From the NCBI GenBank assembly GCA_903897145.1, contig CAIUAN010000044.1:1-64000 (forward strand): a stretch of 64,000 bases of DNA. The letters are read 5' to 3'. This document shows, piece after piece, positions 18,634-28,715 of this stretch; the stretch's first letter is position 1; every line of letters begins with the position of its first letter. Both the position numbers and the translations under genes were made by a program. Source of the stretch: an uncultured Bacteroidia bacterium (lineage in GTDB: Bacteria > Bacteroidota > Bacteroidia > Bacteroidales > Prolixibacteraceae). Under the pieces are notes generated by a model. The model ran no database searches. It saw only the letters and a program-made list of their open reading frames with translations, and was not told the DNA's origin.

Positions 18634-20646
18634 TTAGCGAATGCTTTTATACGGTTCTCGTTTTAGTACGATAGCCGTTCGAGAAGGGAGATAGATTTTC
18701 AAATAATGGGTCGATCCAAGTCCTGCTTCTGGAATGGAATAATAGGTTAGTCGATCATCGATCCGATTAAATCCGCCATAGGCATGCGCGTCGGTCTGGA
18801 GTATAATCTTGTATTTGGATGGTTCTAGCTGAATGCCATACCCTTCATAAGATTTCGATGGATTGAAATTAAAGATAAACAGTAAATCTTTCCGCTTAAA
18901 GGCCAAAACCTGATCGGTTTGATTGTCGGTTATCCATTGCACATAAGGCTCTTCAAGAAGGTTCTCGCGCTTAACCAAGTTGATCATGTCTCGATCAAAA
19001 TCGAGTAGCCAGTGAAATCGCAATTCTGGATTCTCGGAGATACTCCAAAGGCGTCGAGCTTGCTGATACGACCAGCCGTTCCCTTCGCGGGGAAAGTCGA
19101 TCCATTCGGGATGACCAAACTCATTCCCCATGAAATTAAGATAAGCGCCTCCTGCGCAAGTAATGGTCGCCAGTCGAATCATTTTATGCAGCGCAATGCC
19201 ACGATCGACAGCCAGATTTGGCTGATCTTTGCGCATGCTGTAATACATCTCTTTATCTAGCAATCGGAAGATAATCGTCTTATCGCCCACCATGGCTTGG
19301 TCGTGACTCTCTGCATAACTAACCACTTTTTCATCGCCTCTATGACTGGTTAGTTCATGAAATAGCTGACCGACATTCCAATTTTCGTCGCTATGCTCCT
19401 TGATTAATTTAATCCAATAATCCGGAACACCCATTGACATGCGGTAGTCGAAACCTAATCCGCCCATGCGCAGTGGTGCAGCTAAGCCAGGCAAACCGCT
19501 CATATCTTCTGCAATGGATAGGGCATTCGGATTTAGTTCGTGAATCAGGGTGTTCGCGAGTTTAAAATAGACGATGGCATCGTCGTCGATATTGGGGGTA
19601 AAATAATCGGTATAGCTGGTAAATGCTTTCTCTAATCCATGATCGAAATAGAGCATGCTGGTCACGCCGTCGAAGCGGAAACCATCAAATTTATAGTGTT
19701 CGAGCCAGAAGCGGATATTAGAAAGGAGAAAATGGAGCACCTCATCTTTGCTGTAATTAAAGCAATACGAATCCCAGGCTGGGTGCTCACCTCTGCTCCC
19801 ATCATGGAAAAACTGATAACGGGTGCCATCGTAATTTCCTAATCCCTCGACGACATTTTTCACCGCGTGGGAATGAACGATATCCATGATCACCGAAATG
19901 CCCATGCCATGTGCTTCGTCGATCAGCTGCATCAGCTCTTCTGGGGTTCCAAAGCGAGAAGAAGCGGCAAAAAAGCTAGATACATGGTAGCCAAAACTTC
20001 CATAATAAGGATGCTCCGGAATAGCCATCAGCTGGATGGTGTTGTATCCGCCCGATTTTATGCGCGGAAGTATGTTGTGCCGAAATTCATTGTAGCTATG
20101 CACCGAGGCCTCTTCTCCCGCCATTCCGATGTGGGCTTCATAGATCAGAGGGGCTTCGGGAGAGCGTGAAAAAGTTTTGTTTTTCCAGACGTAAGGTCTC
20201 TCCGGCGCCCAGACCTGTGCATTGAAAATAAGTGTTTCTGGATCTTGAACAGCCCTTTGAGTCCAGGCGGGAATACGTTTCCCTTGCCCTTCATTCCAGT
20301 AGATCGATAAGGCATATAAATCTTGATGAGCAAGTTGATCAGGGCCGAGTTTTAATTTCCAACACCCATTCCCCACCGCCGTAAATTGATAATCCTCTAG
20401 CTCTTGCCAATTGTTGAACGATCCAGTTAGGTATAGCTTAGTGGCATGAGGTGCCCATTCGCGGATCACCCAGCCAGAAGGATTTTTGAATAGTCCAAAA
20501 TAATGATGACCAGCCGCAAATTCAGCGACCGATTTTTCGCCTAGCAGCGATGCCTTCTTATCGTTAAATTTATCCTCCCAACGGCGAAAATCAGCTTCAA
20601 AGGGCTGCAGGTAAGGATCATTTTTGATAATTTCCGGCAAATTCAT
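18634..20646 (-). CDS. glgB: 1,4-alpha-glucan branching enzyme (GH13, eukaryote-like subtype)
   Basis: A 670-residue branching enzyme without signal peptide. An N-terminal CBM48 (WVIREWAPHATKLYLTGSFN) is followed by the GH13 barrel with region I DIVHSH (255-260), nucleophile D326 in DGFRFDG, acid/base E380 in SIAEDMSG and D449 in AESHDQ. The DGFRFDGVTSMLYFDHG pattern and length match the GH13_8 branching enzymes of eukaryotes and Bacteroidota, not the Escherichia coli type. It makes alpha-1,6 branches in glycogen. No glgC or full glgA is nearby; a half-length GT5 gene lies at 30588-31379. Own promoter upstream; kinase gene downstream. Confidence 0.94.
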   Translation of the reverse strand: MNLPEIIKNDPYLQPFEADFRRWEDKFNDKKASLLGEKSVAEFAAGHHYFGLFKNPSGWVIREWAPHATKLYLTGSFNNWQELEDYQFTAVGNGCWKLKLGPDQLAHQDLYALSIYWNEGQGKRIPAWTQRAVQDPETLIFNAQVWAPERPYVWKNKTFSRSPEAPLIYEAHIGMAGEEASVHSYNEFRHNILPRIKSGGYNTIQLMAIPEHPYYGSFGYHVSSFFAASSRFGTPEELMQLIDEAHGMGISVIMDIVHSHAVKNVVEGLGNYDGTRYQFFHDGSRGEHPAWDSYCFNYSKDEVLHFLLSNIRFWLEHYKFDGFRFDGVTSMLYFDHGLEKAFTSYTDYFTPNIDDDAIVYFKLANTLIHELNPNALSIAEDMSGLPGLAAPLRMGGLGFDYRMSMGVPDYWIKLIKEHSDENWNVGQLFHELTSHRGDEKVVSYAESHDQAMVGDKTIIFRLLDKEMYYSMRKDQPNLAVDRGIALHKMIRLATITCAGGAYLNFMGNEFGHPEWIDFPREGNGWSYQQARRLWSISENPELRFHWLLDFDRDMINLVKRENLLEEPYVQWITDNQTDQVLAFKRKDLLFIFNFNPSKSYEGYGIQLEPSKYKIILQTDAHAYGGFNRIDDRLTYYSIPEAGLGSTHYLKIYLPSRTAIVLKREPYKSIR

Positions 20647-20675
20647 AATGGATTTTTTAACGAGTGTCCGTAGTA

Positions 20676-20683
20676 CAAATTTA
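20676..20683 (-). promoter_or_regulatory. glgB -7 promoter box
   Basis: The reverse strand reads TAAATTTG, a full match to TAnnTTTG, 29 bases before the glgB ATG. The -33 element is not evident. Confidence 0.4.
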
Positions 20684-20777
20684 AGAAACTATCTGAACAT
20701 TATTGCCTTTCTGAAGGAGGATCAGTCTAATCTTCGGAGTCTGACGCACAAAATCAAAACCAATTTAAGTCGTTTGC

Positions 20778-21542
20778 TTAGCGGTAGTACTTTTCAATCC
20801 CATCGGCCAGCACTTTCGCTAAATCTTCAGGGGTATCGATGCCAAAATTATCGGAGTCGGTGATATTAGTTTTGATTTTATACCCATGCTCTAGCCAACG
20901 TAACATCTCTAAAGATTCTACTTTTTCGACCAGCACCTCTGAAAGCTGTGCCAGCTCTTGCAGGGTCGAAAAGCGATAGGCATAAAGTCCTACATGACCA
21001 TAAAATGGGTAGTGTTCGATCCATTTCGACTGGTCGACACCGAAAATATGGGGTATTGGGGAGCGACTAAAACTTATCGCATTTGAGTCTTTATCTAAAA
21101 TAACTTTAACCATCACGGGCTTAAAGATATCTTCGTTGATTAGAATAGGCTGGATGAGTGTGGCAATCTGCGTATTGGCTGATTTTGTAAAACAATCCCG
21201 GATCAGACTGATCTCGTGAGGTTGCATAAAAGGTTCGTCACCTTGGATATTGATCACTACATCGTATGTCTTGCCAGTTGTTTCTGCAACTTTAAGGGCC
21301 GCTTCGGCACACCGATCGGTCCCGCTACGATGATGGTCTCCAGTCATCACAACTTTTCCGCCAAAGGCTTCTACGGCATCCACGATGCGCTGATCATCTG
21401 TAGCAACCCAAACATCGTCTAAGGCCTTTTTTGCCTGTTCGTATACCCGTTGAATCATCGTCTTTCCTCCGATATCGGCTAGTGATTTGCCAGGGAAGCG
21501 AGTTGATTGATAGCGAGATGGGATGATGCCGATAAAATTCAT
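20778..21542 (-). CDS. kdsB: 3-deoxy-manno-octulosonate cytidylyltransferase (CMP-Kdo synthetase)
   Basis: A 254-residue nucleotidyltransferase. The N-terminal IIPSRYQSTRFPGKSLADI (6-24) binds CTP, and INIQGDEPF (97-105) holds the metal-binding Asp102. HHRSGTDRCAEA is a further family motif. It activates Kdo for lipid A-core assembly in the cytoplasm. Single gene with its own promoter, divergent from the sigma-54 activator. Confidence 0.95.
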   Translation of the reverse strand: MNFIGIIPSRYQSTRFPGKSLADIGGKTMIQRVYEQAKKALDDVWVATDDQRIVDAVEAFGGKVVMTGDHHRSGTDRCAEAALKVAETTGKTYDVVINIQGDEPFMQPHEISLIRDCFTKSANTQIATLIQPILINEDIFKPVMVKVILDKDSNAISFSRSPIPHIFGVDQSKWIEHYPFYGHVGLYAYRFSTLQELAQLSEVLVEKVESLEMLRWLEHGYKIKTNITDSDNFGIDTPEDLAKVLADGIEKYYR

Positions 21543-21564
21543 ACTGTTTAATTAAATTATTTGT

Positions 21565-21572
21565 CAAAAATA
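21565..21572 (-). promoter_or_regulatory. kdsB -7 promoter box
   Basis: The reverse strand reads TATTTTTG, a full match to TAnnTTTG, 22 bases before the kdsB ATG; the -33 position, 21 bases further, reads ATG rather than TTG. Confidence 0.4.
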
Positions 21573-21682
21573 ACAGATTGAATCGTTGGATTGCATAGAT
21601 TCTCACTTTTTTTGTCTCCGATTGACTAATTTACACGAAAATTGGTTAAATAAGATGACGGAAATATTTCGGGATTAAATTG

Positions 21683-21690
21683 TAAATTTG
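21683..21690 (+). promoter_or_regulatory. -7 box of the sigma-54 activator operon
   Basis: TAAATTTG, a full consensus match, 26 bases before the ATG. A second match, TAATTTTG, lies at 21698-21705 but would leave almost no leader. Neither has a well-placed TTG. Confidence 0.35.
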
Positions 21691-21716
21691 TAATTCCTAA
21701 TTTTGGTTAAGGAAAT

Positions 21717-22955
21717 ATGGATATTCAAGAGATTAAACAACGATTTGGAATTATAGGCAATGCTCCAGAATTGAACCGCGCGATTGAGGTTGCAATTCAG
21801 GTTGCCCCTACTGACTTATCTGTGCTGATTAGCGGAGAGAGTGGCGTTGGTAAAGAGTCGTTTCCTCAAATCATTCATAGTTTTTCGCATCGTAAGCACG
21901 CGAAGTTTATCGCAATAAATTGCGGTGCAATACCTGAAGGAACCATTGACTCTGAATTATTTGGTCATGAAAAAGGATCATTTACTGGAGCGATGACCGA
22001 TCGCAAGGGTTATTTTGAGATGGTTGATGGGGGAACATTATTTTTGGATGAGATCGGAGAGCTTCCTCTATCGACGCAAGTGCGCTTGTTAAGGGTCTTA
22101 GAATCGGGTGAATTTATCCGTGTTGGCTCTTCGGCTGTTCAGAAGACGAATGTGCGCGTCATTGCGGCCACCAACGTCGACCTCACAAAGGCGATTCGGG
22201 CAGGTCAGTTCAGGGAGGATTTATTTTATCGTTTGAATACGGTTCCGATTAAAGTGGTGCCATTACGCGAACGAGCACAAGATGCATTGCTGTTATTTCG
22301 CAAGTTTGCTTCCGATTTTGCTGAGAAATATAAAATGCCCTCGATTCGACTTACAGAGGATGCGCAGCGCGTGGTTTTGAATTACCGCTGGCCAGGCAAC
22401 GTAAGGCAATTAAAAAATATTACCGAACAGATCTCCATTATTGAGATCGCTCGAGAGATTACCGCTGCTGATTTAGTCCATTATCTCCCTTCTGATCAGG
22501 TTGAGCTTTTGCCAGCTTTGTATGATAAGATGATGGATGACAAAACGTTTACTAGCGAGCGTGAGATCTTGTATAAGATCCTCTTCGATATGAAAAAGGA
22601 CATGAATGATCTTAAGACCTTGGTGCATGAGCTCGCTCCCGATAAGCAAGGGGCAAAGATTCACGAAGAAGGCGACCAGCTAATTCGTAAATTCTACCGC
22701 GAGAGTGATGTTGAGTATCCTGCAAATTCGGCGGTATTCCCATCCCCCGTGATTTTAAAAACATCCCATCACGATGATATTCAAGATACGGAGGAATTTG
22801 TCGAAGAGTCGCTATCACTTGAAGACAAAGAGATCGAGATGATTAAAAAATCGCTCGATAAGCACAATGGAAAGCGTAAATTAGCAGCGAATGAGCTTGG
22901 AATCTCAGAGCGGACATTGTATCGGAAAATTAAAGAATATAATATCGGAGAGTAG
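21717..22955 (+). CDS. Sigma-54-dependent activator without an N-terminal sensor domain
   Basis: A 412-residue bacterial enhancer-binding protein. The AAA+ domain starts almost at once: Walker A GESGVGKES, then the sigma-54 loop as GSFTGA (canonical GAFTGA with Ala to Ser), Walker B GGTLFLDEIGELP, the arginine region FREDLFYRLN and WPGNVRQLKN. A linker leads to a C-terminal Fis-type helix-turn-helix (GKRKLAANELGISERTLYRK). Only about 20 residues precede the AAA+ core, so there is no receiver, GAF or PAS domain; activity must be set by level or by a partner. It is directly joined to lptE (TAGATG, no gap), a linkage I associate with Bacteroidales genomes. Targets unknown. Confidence 0.92.
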   Translation: MDIQEIKQRFGIIGNAPELNRAIEVAIQVAPTDLSVLISGESGVGKESFPQIIHSFSHRKHAKFIAINCGAIPEGTIDSELFGHEKGSFTGAMTDRKGYFEMVDGGTLFLDEIGELPLSTQVRLLRVLESGEFIRVGSSAVQKTNVRVIAATNVDLTKAIRAGQFREDLFYRLNTVPIKVVPLRERAQDALLLFRKFASDFAEKYKMPSIRLTEDAQRVVLNYRWPGNVRQLKNITEQISIIEIAREITAADLVHYLPSDQVELLPALYDKMMDDKTFTSEREILYKILFDMKKDMNDLKTLVHELAPDKQGAKIHEEGDQLIRKFYRESDVEYPANSAVFPSPVILKTSHHDDIQDTEEFVEESLSLEDKEIEMIKKSLDKHNGKRKLAANELGISERTLYRKIKEYNIGE

Positions 22956-23492
22956 ATGATAAAATCAACCATTCGGATAGGGTCAGGGCTTGCCTTGCTG
23001 CTTGTCTTATCGCTTTTATTGAATAGCTGTAAGATAGGCTATTCATTCTCGGGTGCCTCTATTTCTCCAGCAGTCAAGAGTGTCTTCGTTGACTACTTCG
23101 CAAATCGGGCAAGGGTTGTCAACCCGACATTGAGTCAGACCTTTACAGAAGCGATGAAGGATAAGTTTATCAATGAGGCTGGGTTGTCAATGGCTCGTGA
23201 TCAAGGTGATCTTGAGTTTTCAGGCGATATCACAGGTTATGATGTGCGACCGCTCTCGATTCAGCAGGGTACACAAGGTCAGGATTTTGCTTCTATGAAC
23301 CGACTAACGATCACTGTCAAAGTGGTGTTTACTAACAATAAGGATCATACACAGGATTTCAACACCTCATTTTCTGCTTATTACGACTGGGAGAGTACAC
23401 GTTCATTAAACAGCGTAGAAAGTACAGCGGTTGAGGTTATTGTTGCCCAGCTGATGGATGATATATTTAATAAATCGGTTGCCAACTGGTAG
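22956..23492 (+). CDS. lptE: LPS assembly lipoprotein LptE
   Basis: A 178-residue lipoprotein (signal to LLNSC, Cys25) with YSFSGASISPAVKSVFVDYF at the start of the mature part. This is the typical opening of Bacteroidota LptE, which plugs the LptD barrel and helps place LPS in the outer leaflet. Its start abuts the stop of the sigma-54 activator, so the two are translationally close. Divergent from E. coli LptE at sequence level; identification is by opening motif, size and context. Confidence 0.85.
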   Translation: MIKSTIRIGSGLALLLVLSLLLNSCKIGYSFSGASISPAVKSVFVDYFANRARVVNPTLSQTFTEAMKDKFINEAGLSMARDQGDLEFSGDITGYDVRPLSIQQGTQGQDFASMNRLTITVKVVFTNNKDHTQDFNTSFSAYYDWESTRSLNSVESTAVEVIVAQLMDDIFNKSVANW

Positions 23493-23526
23493 CCTAGGCT
23501 CGCCTAAACTTTTAAAAGATTTTGCA

Positions 23527-24237
23527 ATGTCGATGACTCGTGATCAAATGCTTCGTCTTCTGATTGATCCCTCCGTACTCTCTGAGCGGAACCTGGGCGA
23601 GTTGCGGGAAATTCTAGAAGAGTATCCCTATTTTCAAACGGCTCATCTTTTGTATGCTCGAAATCTACAGCTTGAAAATAATTTTCGATTTGCTTCACAG
23701 TTAAAGACTAGCGCTATTTATGCCACCGATCGAACAGTCTTGTATCATCTATTAAACTCAGGATTAACAAAAAGTGGTGCTGGCGTTGATCAAGGGCTTG
23801 AAGTTAATGCGACTTCGGTCATGCATGAGGACGCAGATGGCAAGTCAACCCAAAATTCTCAGAGTCTTAATTTTGAGTTAGGACAGAGTGGATATTCCCT
23901 GGATCAACTTGAAGAAATTGATCCTGTTATGACCAATAAAAAGAGCGCAAAAGCGGATCAGAAAGATGAGTTAATTGCTCGTTTTATCAAGGATAATCCT
24001 GCATTTTCAGTGCGGTCAGCTGACTCTCCAGAGCCGAGTCTTGAGGAGCGCTCTGCACGCGAGGAGAGATCGGAACAGGAAGAATTTATTACTGAAACAT
24101 TGGCTCGAATATATACGAATCAGGGACTTTATCAAAAGGCAATCAACGCTTTTGAAAAATTAAGTTTGAAATATCCCGAAAAAAGTGCTTATTTTGCGCG
24201 ACAAATCGAAGAAGTTACAAATCTGCTTAATAAATAA
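23527..24237 (+). CDS. TPR-containing protein of the lptE-secG operon, function unknown
   Basis: ATG 23527 gives 236 residues; an upstream in-frame start would overlap lptE and is less likely. The first 100 residues are helical (LREILEEYPYFQTAHLLYAR). The middle is charged and probably disordered (EERSAREERSEQEEF). The last 40 residues form one tetratricopeptide repeat (ARIYTNQGLYQKAINAFEKL). No signal peptide. Located 34 bases after lptE and 4 before secG, it probably acts inside the cell, perhaps as a scaffold for envelope biogenesis; that is a guess from position. Confidence 0.75.
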   Translation: MSMTRDQMLRLLIDPSVLSERNLGELREILEEYPYFQTAHLLYARNLQLENNFRFASQLKTSAIYATDRTVLYHLLNSGLTKSGAGVDQGLEVNATSVMHEDADGKSTQNSQSLNFELGQSGYSLDQLEEIDPVMTNKKSAKADQKDELIARFIKDNPAFSVRSADSPEPSLEERSAREERSEQEEFITETLARIYTNQGLYQKAINAFEKLSLKYPEKSAYFARQIEEVTNLLNK

Positions 24238-24241
24238 AACA

Positions 24242-24571
24242 ATGTACAATTTTCTTATTGTTATCATTTTTCTTGTATGTGCCTTACTTGTACTATTAGT
24301 TTTGGTTCAGAATTCAAAAGGTGGGGGTCTGTCCTCTTCATTCTCTAGCTCGAATCAGGTTATGGGCGTGCGTCGTACGACCGATTTCTTAGAGAAGGCA
24401 ACTTGGATATTGGCTATTGCTTTAGCAGTGCTTGCAATTAGCTCAACCGCATTTCTTCCGCGTAAAGGTGAACTGCAGAAATCCGGCATCGATCAACAGA
24501 TCCAGCAAGTGCAAGATCCTACTCAGGTTCCGAATTTTCCTCAGGCCGCTCGTGATTCGACCAAGAAATAA
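24242..24571 (+). CDS. secG: Protein translocase subunit SecG
   Basis: ATG 24242 gives 109 residues. Two membrane segments (about 2-22 and 50-70) flank the conserved loop QNSKGGGLSSSFSSSNQVMG, diagnostic of SecG. It stabilises SecYE during preprotein export. A charged C-terminal tail follows. The open frame extends 19 codons upstream, but ATG 24242 begins exactly where SecG homologues begin. Confidence 0.93.
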   Translation: MYNFLIVIIFLVCALLVLLVLVQNSKGGGLSSSFSSSNQVMGVRRTTDFLEKATWILAIALAVLAISSTAFLPRKGELQKSGIDQQIQQVQDPTQVPNFPQAARDSTKK

Positions 24572-24645
24572 GGAATATATTAGTACTGCACTTCTTCCGT
24601 TGAGCTATGTGAACTATGCTAGCGGATCATAAATAACATTAAATA

Positions 24646-24691
24646 GTTGCAAAAGCCCGATTTATCTTTCGACAAACCGGGCTTTTGCGAC
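24646..24691 (+). terminator. Terminator hairpin of the secG operon
   Basis: GCAAAAGCCCG pairs perfectly with CGGGCTTTTGC (11 bp), with three more pairs outside (G-C, T-A and a T-G wobble), and an AT-rich top. There is only a short T run after the stem, so efficiency is uncertain. Confidence 0.7.
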
Positions 24692-24696
24692 TTTAA

Positions 24697-24731
24697 CTGA
24701 CAACATACCGGTTGCTGTGTCATGTTGTCAG
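24697..24731. promoter_or_regulatory. 10-bp inverted repeat upstream of groES
   Basis: CTGACAACAT (24697-24706) and ATGTTGTCAG (24722-24731) are perfect inverted copies around a 15-base spacer. The lack of a T run argues against a second terminator. It could be an operator for the chaperonin operon. Not a CIRCE element. Confidence 0.45.
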
Positions 24732-24931
24732 CGATAATTAATAGCTGCTTATTTTGTAAGAAACATTAAATCAGCAAATTACATGCATTTTGAGCTTTAA
24801 TTTTAAATGCGGATATGTAAAATTGTCTTGTGAATAACGACAGATCATGGTAAAATCTGCTTTGGCATATTTTCTGTTACTTGAACTACTATAAATGAAA
24901 AACTATTGTCTAATCATAAATAAAATTTAAA

Positions 24932-25210
24932 ATGTCAGAACTTAAAGGAAAGATCCTTGCCGGCAAAGTACTAGTTGAGCCACAGCAAGCAATCACAAAA
25001 ACCGCAGGTGGTATCATTATCCCTGATTCAGCAAAAGAAAAACCTCTTGCAGGCAAAGTTGTGCTTGTAGGCATTGCTAAAAAAGATGAAACGATGGAAG
25101 TTAAAGCTGGAGACACCGTATTCTATGGCAAGTATTCAGGTACTGAATTAACAATCGATGGCGAAGATTACTTGCTGATCTCTCAATCGGATGTTCTTTT
25201 TATCGCTTAA
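24932..25210 (+). CDS. groES: Co-chaperonin GroES
   Basis: A 92-residue GroES with the standard opening GKILAGKVLVEP, the mobile loop TKTAGGIIIPDSAKEKP (22-38) that docks to GroEL, and the closing LLISQSDVLFIA. It caps the GroEL ring in ATP-driven folding. groEL follows after 37 bases. Confidence 0.97.
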   Translation: MSELKGKILAGKVLVEPQQAITKTAGGIIIPDSAKEKPLAGKVVLVGIAKKDETMEVKAGDTVFYGKYSGTELTIDGEDYLLISQSDVLFIA

Positions 25211-25235
25211 CGAAATTAACTAGTGCTTACTTTAA

Positions 25236-26888
<1,653 letters not shown>

Positions 26889-26924
26889 ATCATTTCACCA
26901 CAATAAAAATATAGCTTATGAATG

Positions 26925-26960
26925 GAGGCTGATCTTTAAGGAGATCAGCCTCTTTCTTTT
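26925..26960 (+). terminator. Terminator of groES-groEL
   Basis: A perfect 11-bp stem (26925-26935 with 26942-26952), 6-base loop, then TTTCTTTT. Confidence 0.92.
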
Positions 26961-27051
26961 CGGGATATTTGTAACCAACCAGTTTTAGCCTCTCTCTGTT
27001 AAGGAGGTTGATTTTTTAACTTTTTTTGGAGGAATTCTTTTTTTGACGCGC

Positions 27052-27080
27052 TTGACCTAGTGTAAAATGTATTACTTTTA
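27052..27080 (+). promoter_or_regulatory. Promoter of exbB-exbD
   Basis: TTG (27052-27054) and TACTTTTA (27073-27080) are separated by 18 bases. The -7 box differs from TAnnTTTG only in the last base. ATG follows 40 bases later. Confidence 0.4.
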
Positions 27081-27120
27081 GCCTTGAATAAAAATTTAAA
27101 ACTCACTTAAATTTTCTTGA

Positions 27121-27759
27121 ATGATCTTTCTTGCTCAAATCGCTACCGAAATTTCGTACTTTGAACTTCTTTTGAAGGGCGGATGGTTGATGTATCCATT
27201 GTTTTTGCTTTCGATAATCGCTGTGTTTATCTTCTGCGAACGTCTAATCTACATCAGAGGACAACGGAAAATCGATGCCAACTTCTTCGACCGAATTAAA
27301 GAACTCGTATCGGATGGAAAGGTTGATACCGCCTTGTCGCTATGTAATGCAGCTAAAAGCTCAGAAGCAAAAATCTTACGTAAAGGATTACAAAACTTAG
27401 GTAAACCATTGCGCGATATCCATGAGCAGATGGAGATGGAAGGAAAGCTCGAGGTCTACAAATACGAAGGAAACATGTATTTCCTTGGTGTTATCGCCGG
27501 TGTGGCTCCTATGATGGGATTTATCGGAACCATTTCTGGGGTTATCAAGATCTTTTATAATATCTCATTAGCCGATAATATCAGCATCTCACTGATCTCT
27601 GGAGGTCTATATGAGAAGTTAATCACCTCTGGAATAGGATTGGCAATCGGTATCATCTCGTATGTCGGATATCACTACCTAAACAACAAGGTGAACAAAC
27701 TAGTTCAGAAATGGGAATACCAGAGTGTTCGTTTTATTGATTTGATAAACAACAAGTAA
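27121..27759 (+). CDS. exbB: ExbB/TolQ/MotA-family proton channel protein
   Basis: A 212-residue inner-membrane protein with three membrane segments (about 20-40, 118-140, 155-180). The TolQ/ExbB core reads LGVIAGVAPMMGFIGTISGV, ending in the Thr-rich pore helix region. With ExbD it turns proton flow into motion for TonB-dependent receptors or a Tol-like system. exbD begins one base after its stop. No tonB gene is linked. Confidence 0.9.
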   Translation: MIFLAQIATEISYFELLLKGGWLMYPLFLLSIIAVFIFCERLIYIRGQRKIDANFFDRIKELVSDGKVDTALSLCNAAKSSEAKILRKGLQNLGKPLRDIHEQMEMEGKLEVYKYEGNMYFLGVIAGVAPMMGFIGTISGVIKIFYNISLADNISISLISGGLYEKLITSGIGLAIGIISYVGYHYLNNKVNKLVQKWEYQSVRFIDLINNK

Positions 27760-27760
27760 T

Positions 27761-28174
27761 ATGGATTTCAGACGAGCTAAGAAGCATGAATTTGAGATCT
27801 TCTCAAACTCATTTAGCGATATCATGTTTTTCTTGATGTTGTTCTTCTTGATTGCATCGACCATGATCACTCCGGGTACCATCAAACTGATCCTGCCCCA
27901 AGCAAATCAGACTCAATCGATGAACAAGCCACCCAAAGAGATCGCTATCTCGGTGACTAAAGATTTGAAATACTACATCAACAACAAACAAGTTCAATTT
28001 GCCGAAATAGAACCTGCTTTACGCCAGGAAAAGCTCGGTAATGCAGAGGTTCATGCGATTGTGCGCTGTGACAATGCCATCGCTGTGCAGGCACTTGTCG
28101 ATGTGTTACAAATTGGAAGTAAGGTTGAGATGAAAATGGTTCTAGCTACCACCCGAAAAGATAAAGTTAATTAA
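27761..28174 (+). CDS. exbD: ExbD/TolR-family biopolymer transport protein
   Basis: A 137-residue protein with a short cytoplasmic N-terminus, one membrane helix (about 19-37) carrying the essential Asp20 in SDIMFFLMLFFLIAS, and a periplasmic TolR-like domain (EIAISVTKDLKYYINNKQV). It pairs with ExbB for proton coupling. Directly downstream of exbB. ExbD and TolR cannot be told apart from sequence alone. Confidence 0.9.
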   Translation: MDFRRAKKHEFEIFSNSFSDIMFFLMLFFLIASTMITPGTIKLILPQANQTQSMNKPPKEIAISVTKDLKYYINNKQVQFAEIEPALRQEKLGNAEVHAIVRCDNAIAVQALVDVLQIGSKVEMKMVLATTRKDKVN

Positions 28175-28227
28175 CTTTTCTTCCCCTCTTTTTGCGATTT
28201 GGTTGATTTTTTTGTAACTGGAAATAG

Positions 28228-28268
28228 ACCATCAGCTTCTAGCCCATTTGGGAGTTGAAGCTGATGGT
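28228..28268. terminator. Hairpin between exbD and the convergent small gene
   Basis: A perfect 12-bp stem (28228-28239 with 28257-28268) enclosing a second small CCC/GGG pairing. No T run on either strand, so it may be a processing site or weak terminator. Confidence 0.55.
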
Positions 28269-28349
28269 AATTCAATCATCTCGGCACGACTATTGGTTTA
28301 TTCCGATCCAGTCTTTGAATGCGTTTCAAGGATCAGAAATAGGCAATAA

Positions 28350-28640
28350 TTACGATTGCTTAACCAGCGCCTCTAACTTCGCATATGCCTGGTCTAGACC
28401 AGTGATGAAATCAGTTTTGATCTTGCGGTAGTGAGCCTTCACTAATTTCGGATTATCCTTCCCGTCAGGATGACAAATGCGCTCGATCATGTTGTTGTTT
28501 AACGCAATCGCTTCCTCAATAATAGATAGGATGCTTGTCTCTTTCTTATCCTCGAAAGTATCTAGAAAATCGATGCAGTCACCAATAAGTTGAGATGACA
28601 TAATCTCAATCTCTTTTTTCAAACGTCTTACGTTAGCCAT
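28350..28640 (-). CDS. Small conserved-type cytoplasmic protein, function unknown
   Basis: A 96-residue, strongly helical protein (RRLKKEIEIMSSQLIGDCID, then EEAIALNNNMIERICHPDGK) without signal peptide or membrane segment. No family motif is recognised. A His-Pro-Asp-Gly turn with Cys before it is the only distinctive point. Codon use and start context resemble its neighbours, and it lies 75 bases downstream of the Ig-like lipoprotein on the same strand, so it may be the last gene of that operon. Confidence 0.65.
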   Translation of the reverse strand: MANVRRLKKEIEIMSSQLIGDCIDFLDTFEDKKETSILSIIEEAIALNNNMIERICHPDGKDNPKLVKAHYRKIKTDFITGLDQAYAKLEALVKQS

Positions 28641-28715
28641 AATCTTTAATATTAAGTGTAAACATCACATTTAGTATCGGGGATGCCATTCCGACTCTAT
28701 CTTACTTCCCTTTTA

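Larger units (their letters stand above)
24572..24931. other. Intergenic region secG-groES
   Basis: The 360 bases contain no gene. They hold a hairpin terminator (24646-24691), then a separate 10-bp inverted repeat (24697-24731), then an AT-rich stretch which must contain the groES promoter. No CIRCE element (TTAGCACTC and its repeat) is present. Confidence 0.6.

Noticed and set aside
24572-24931. CIRCE/HrcA site before groES
   Set aside because: No TTAGCACTC-N9-GAGTGCTAA was found; the inverted repeat present has a different sequence and spacing.
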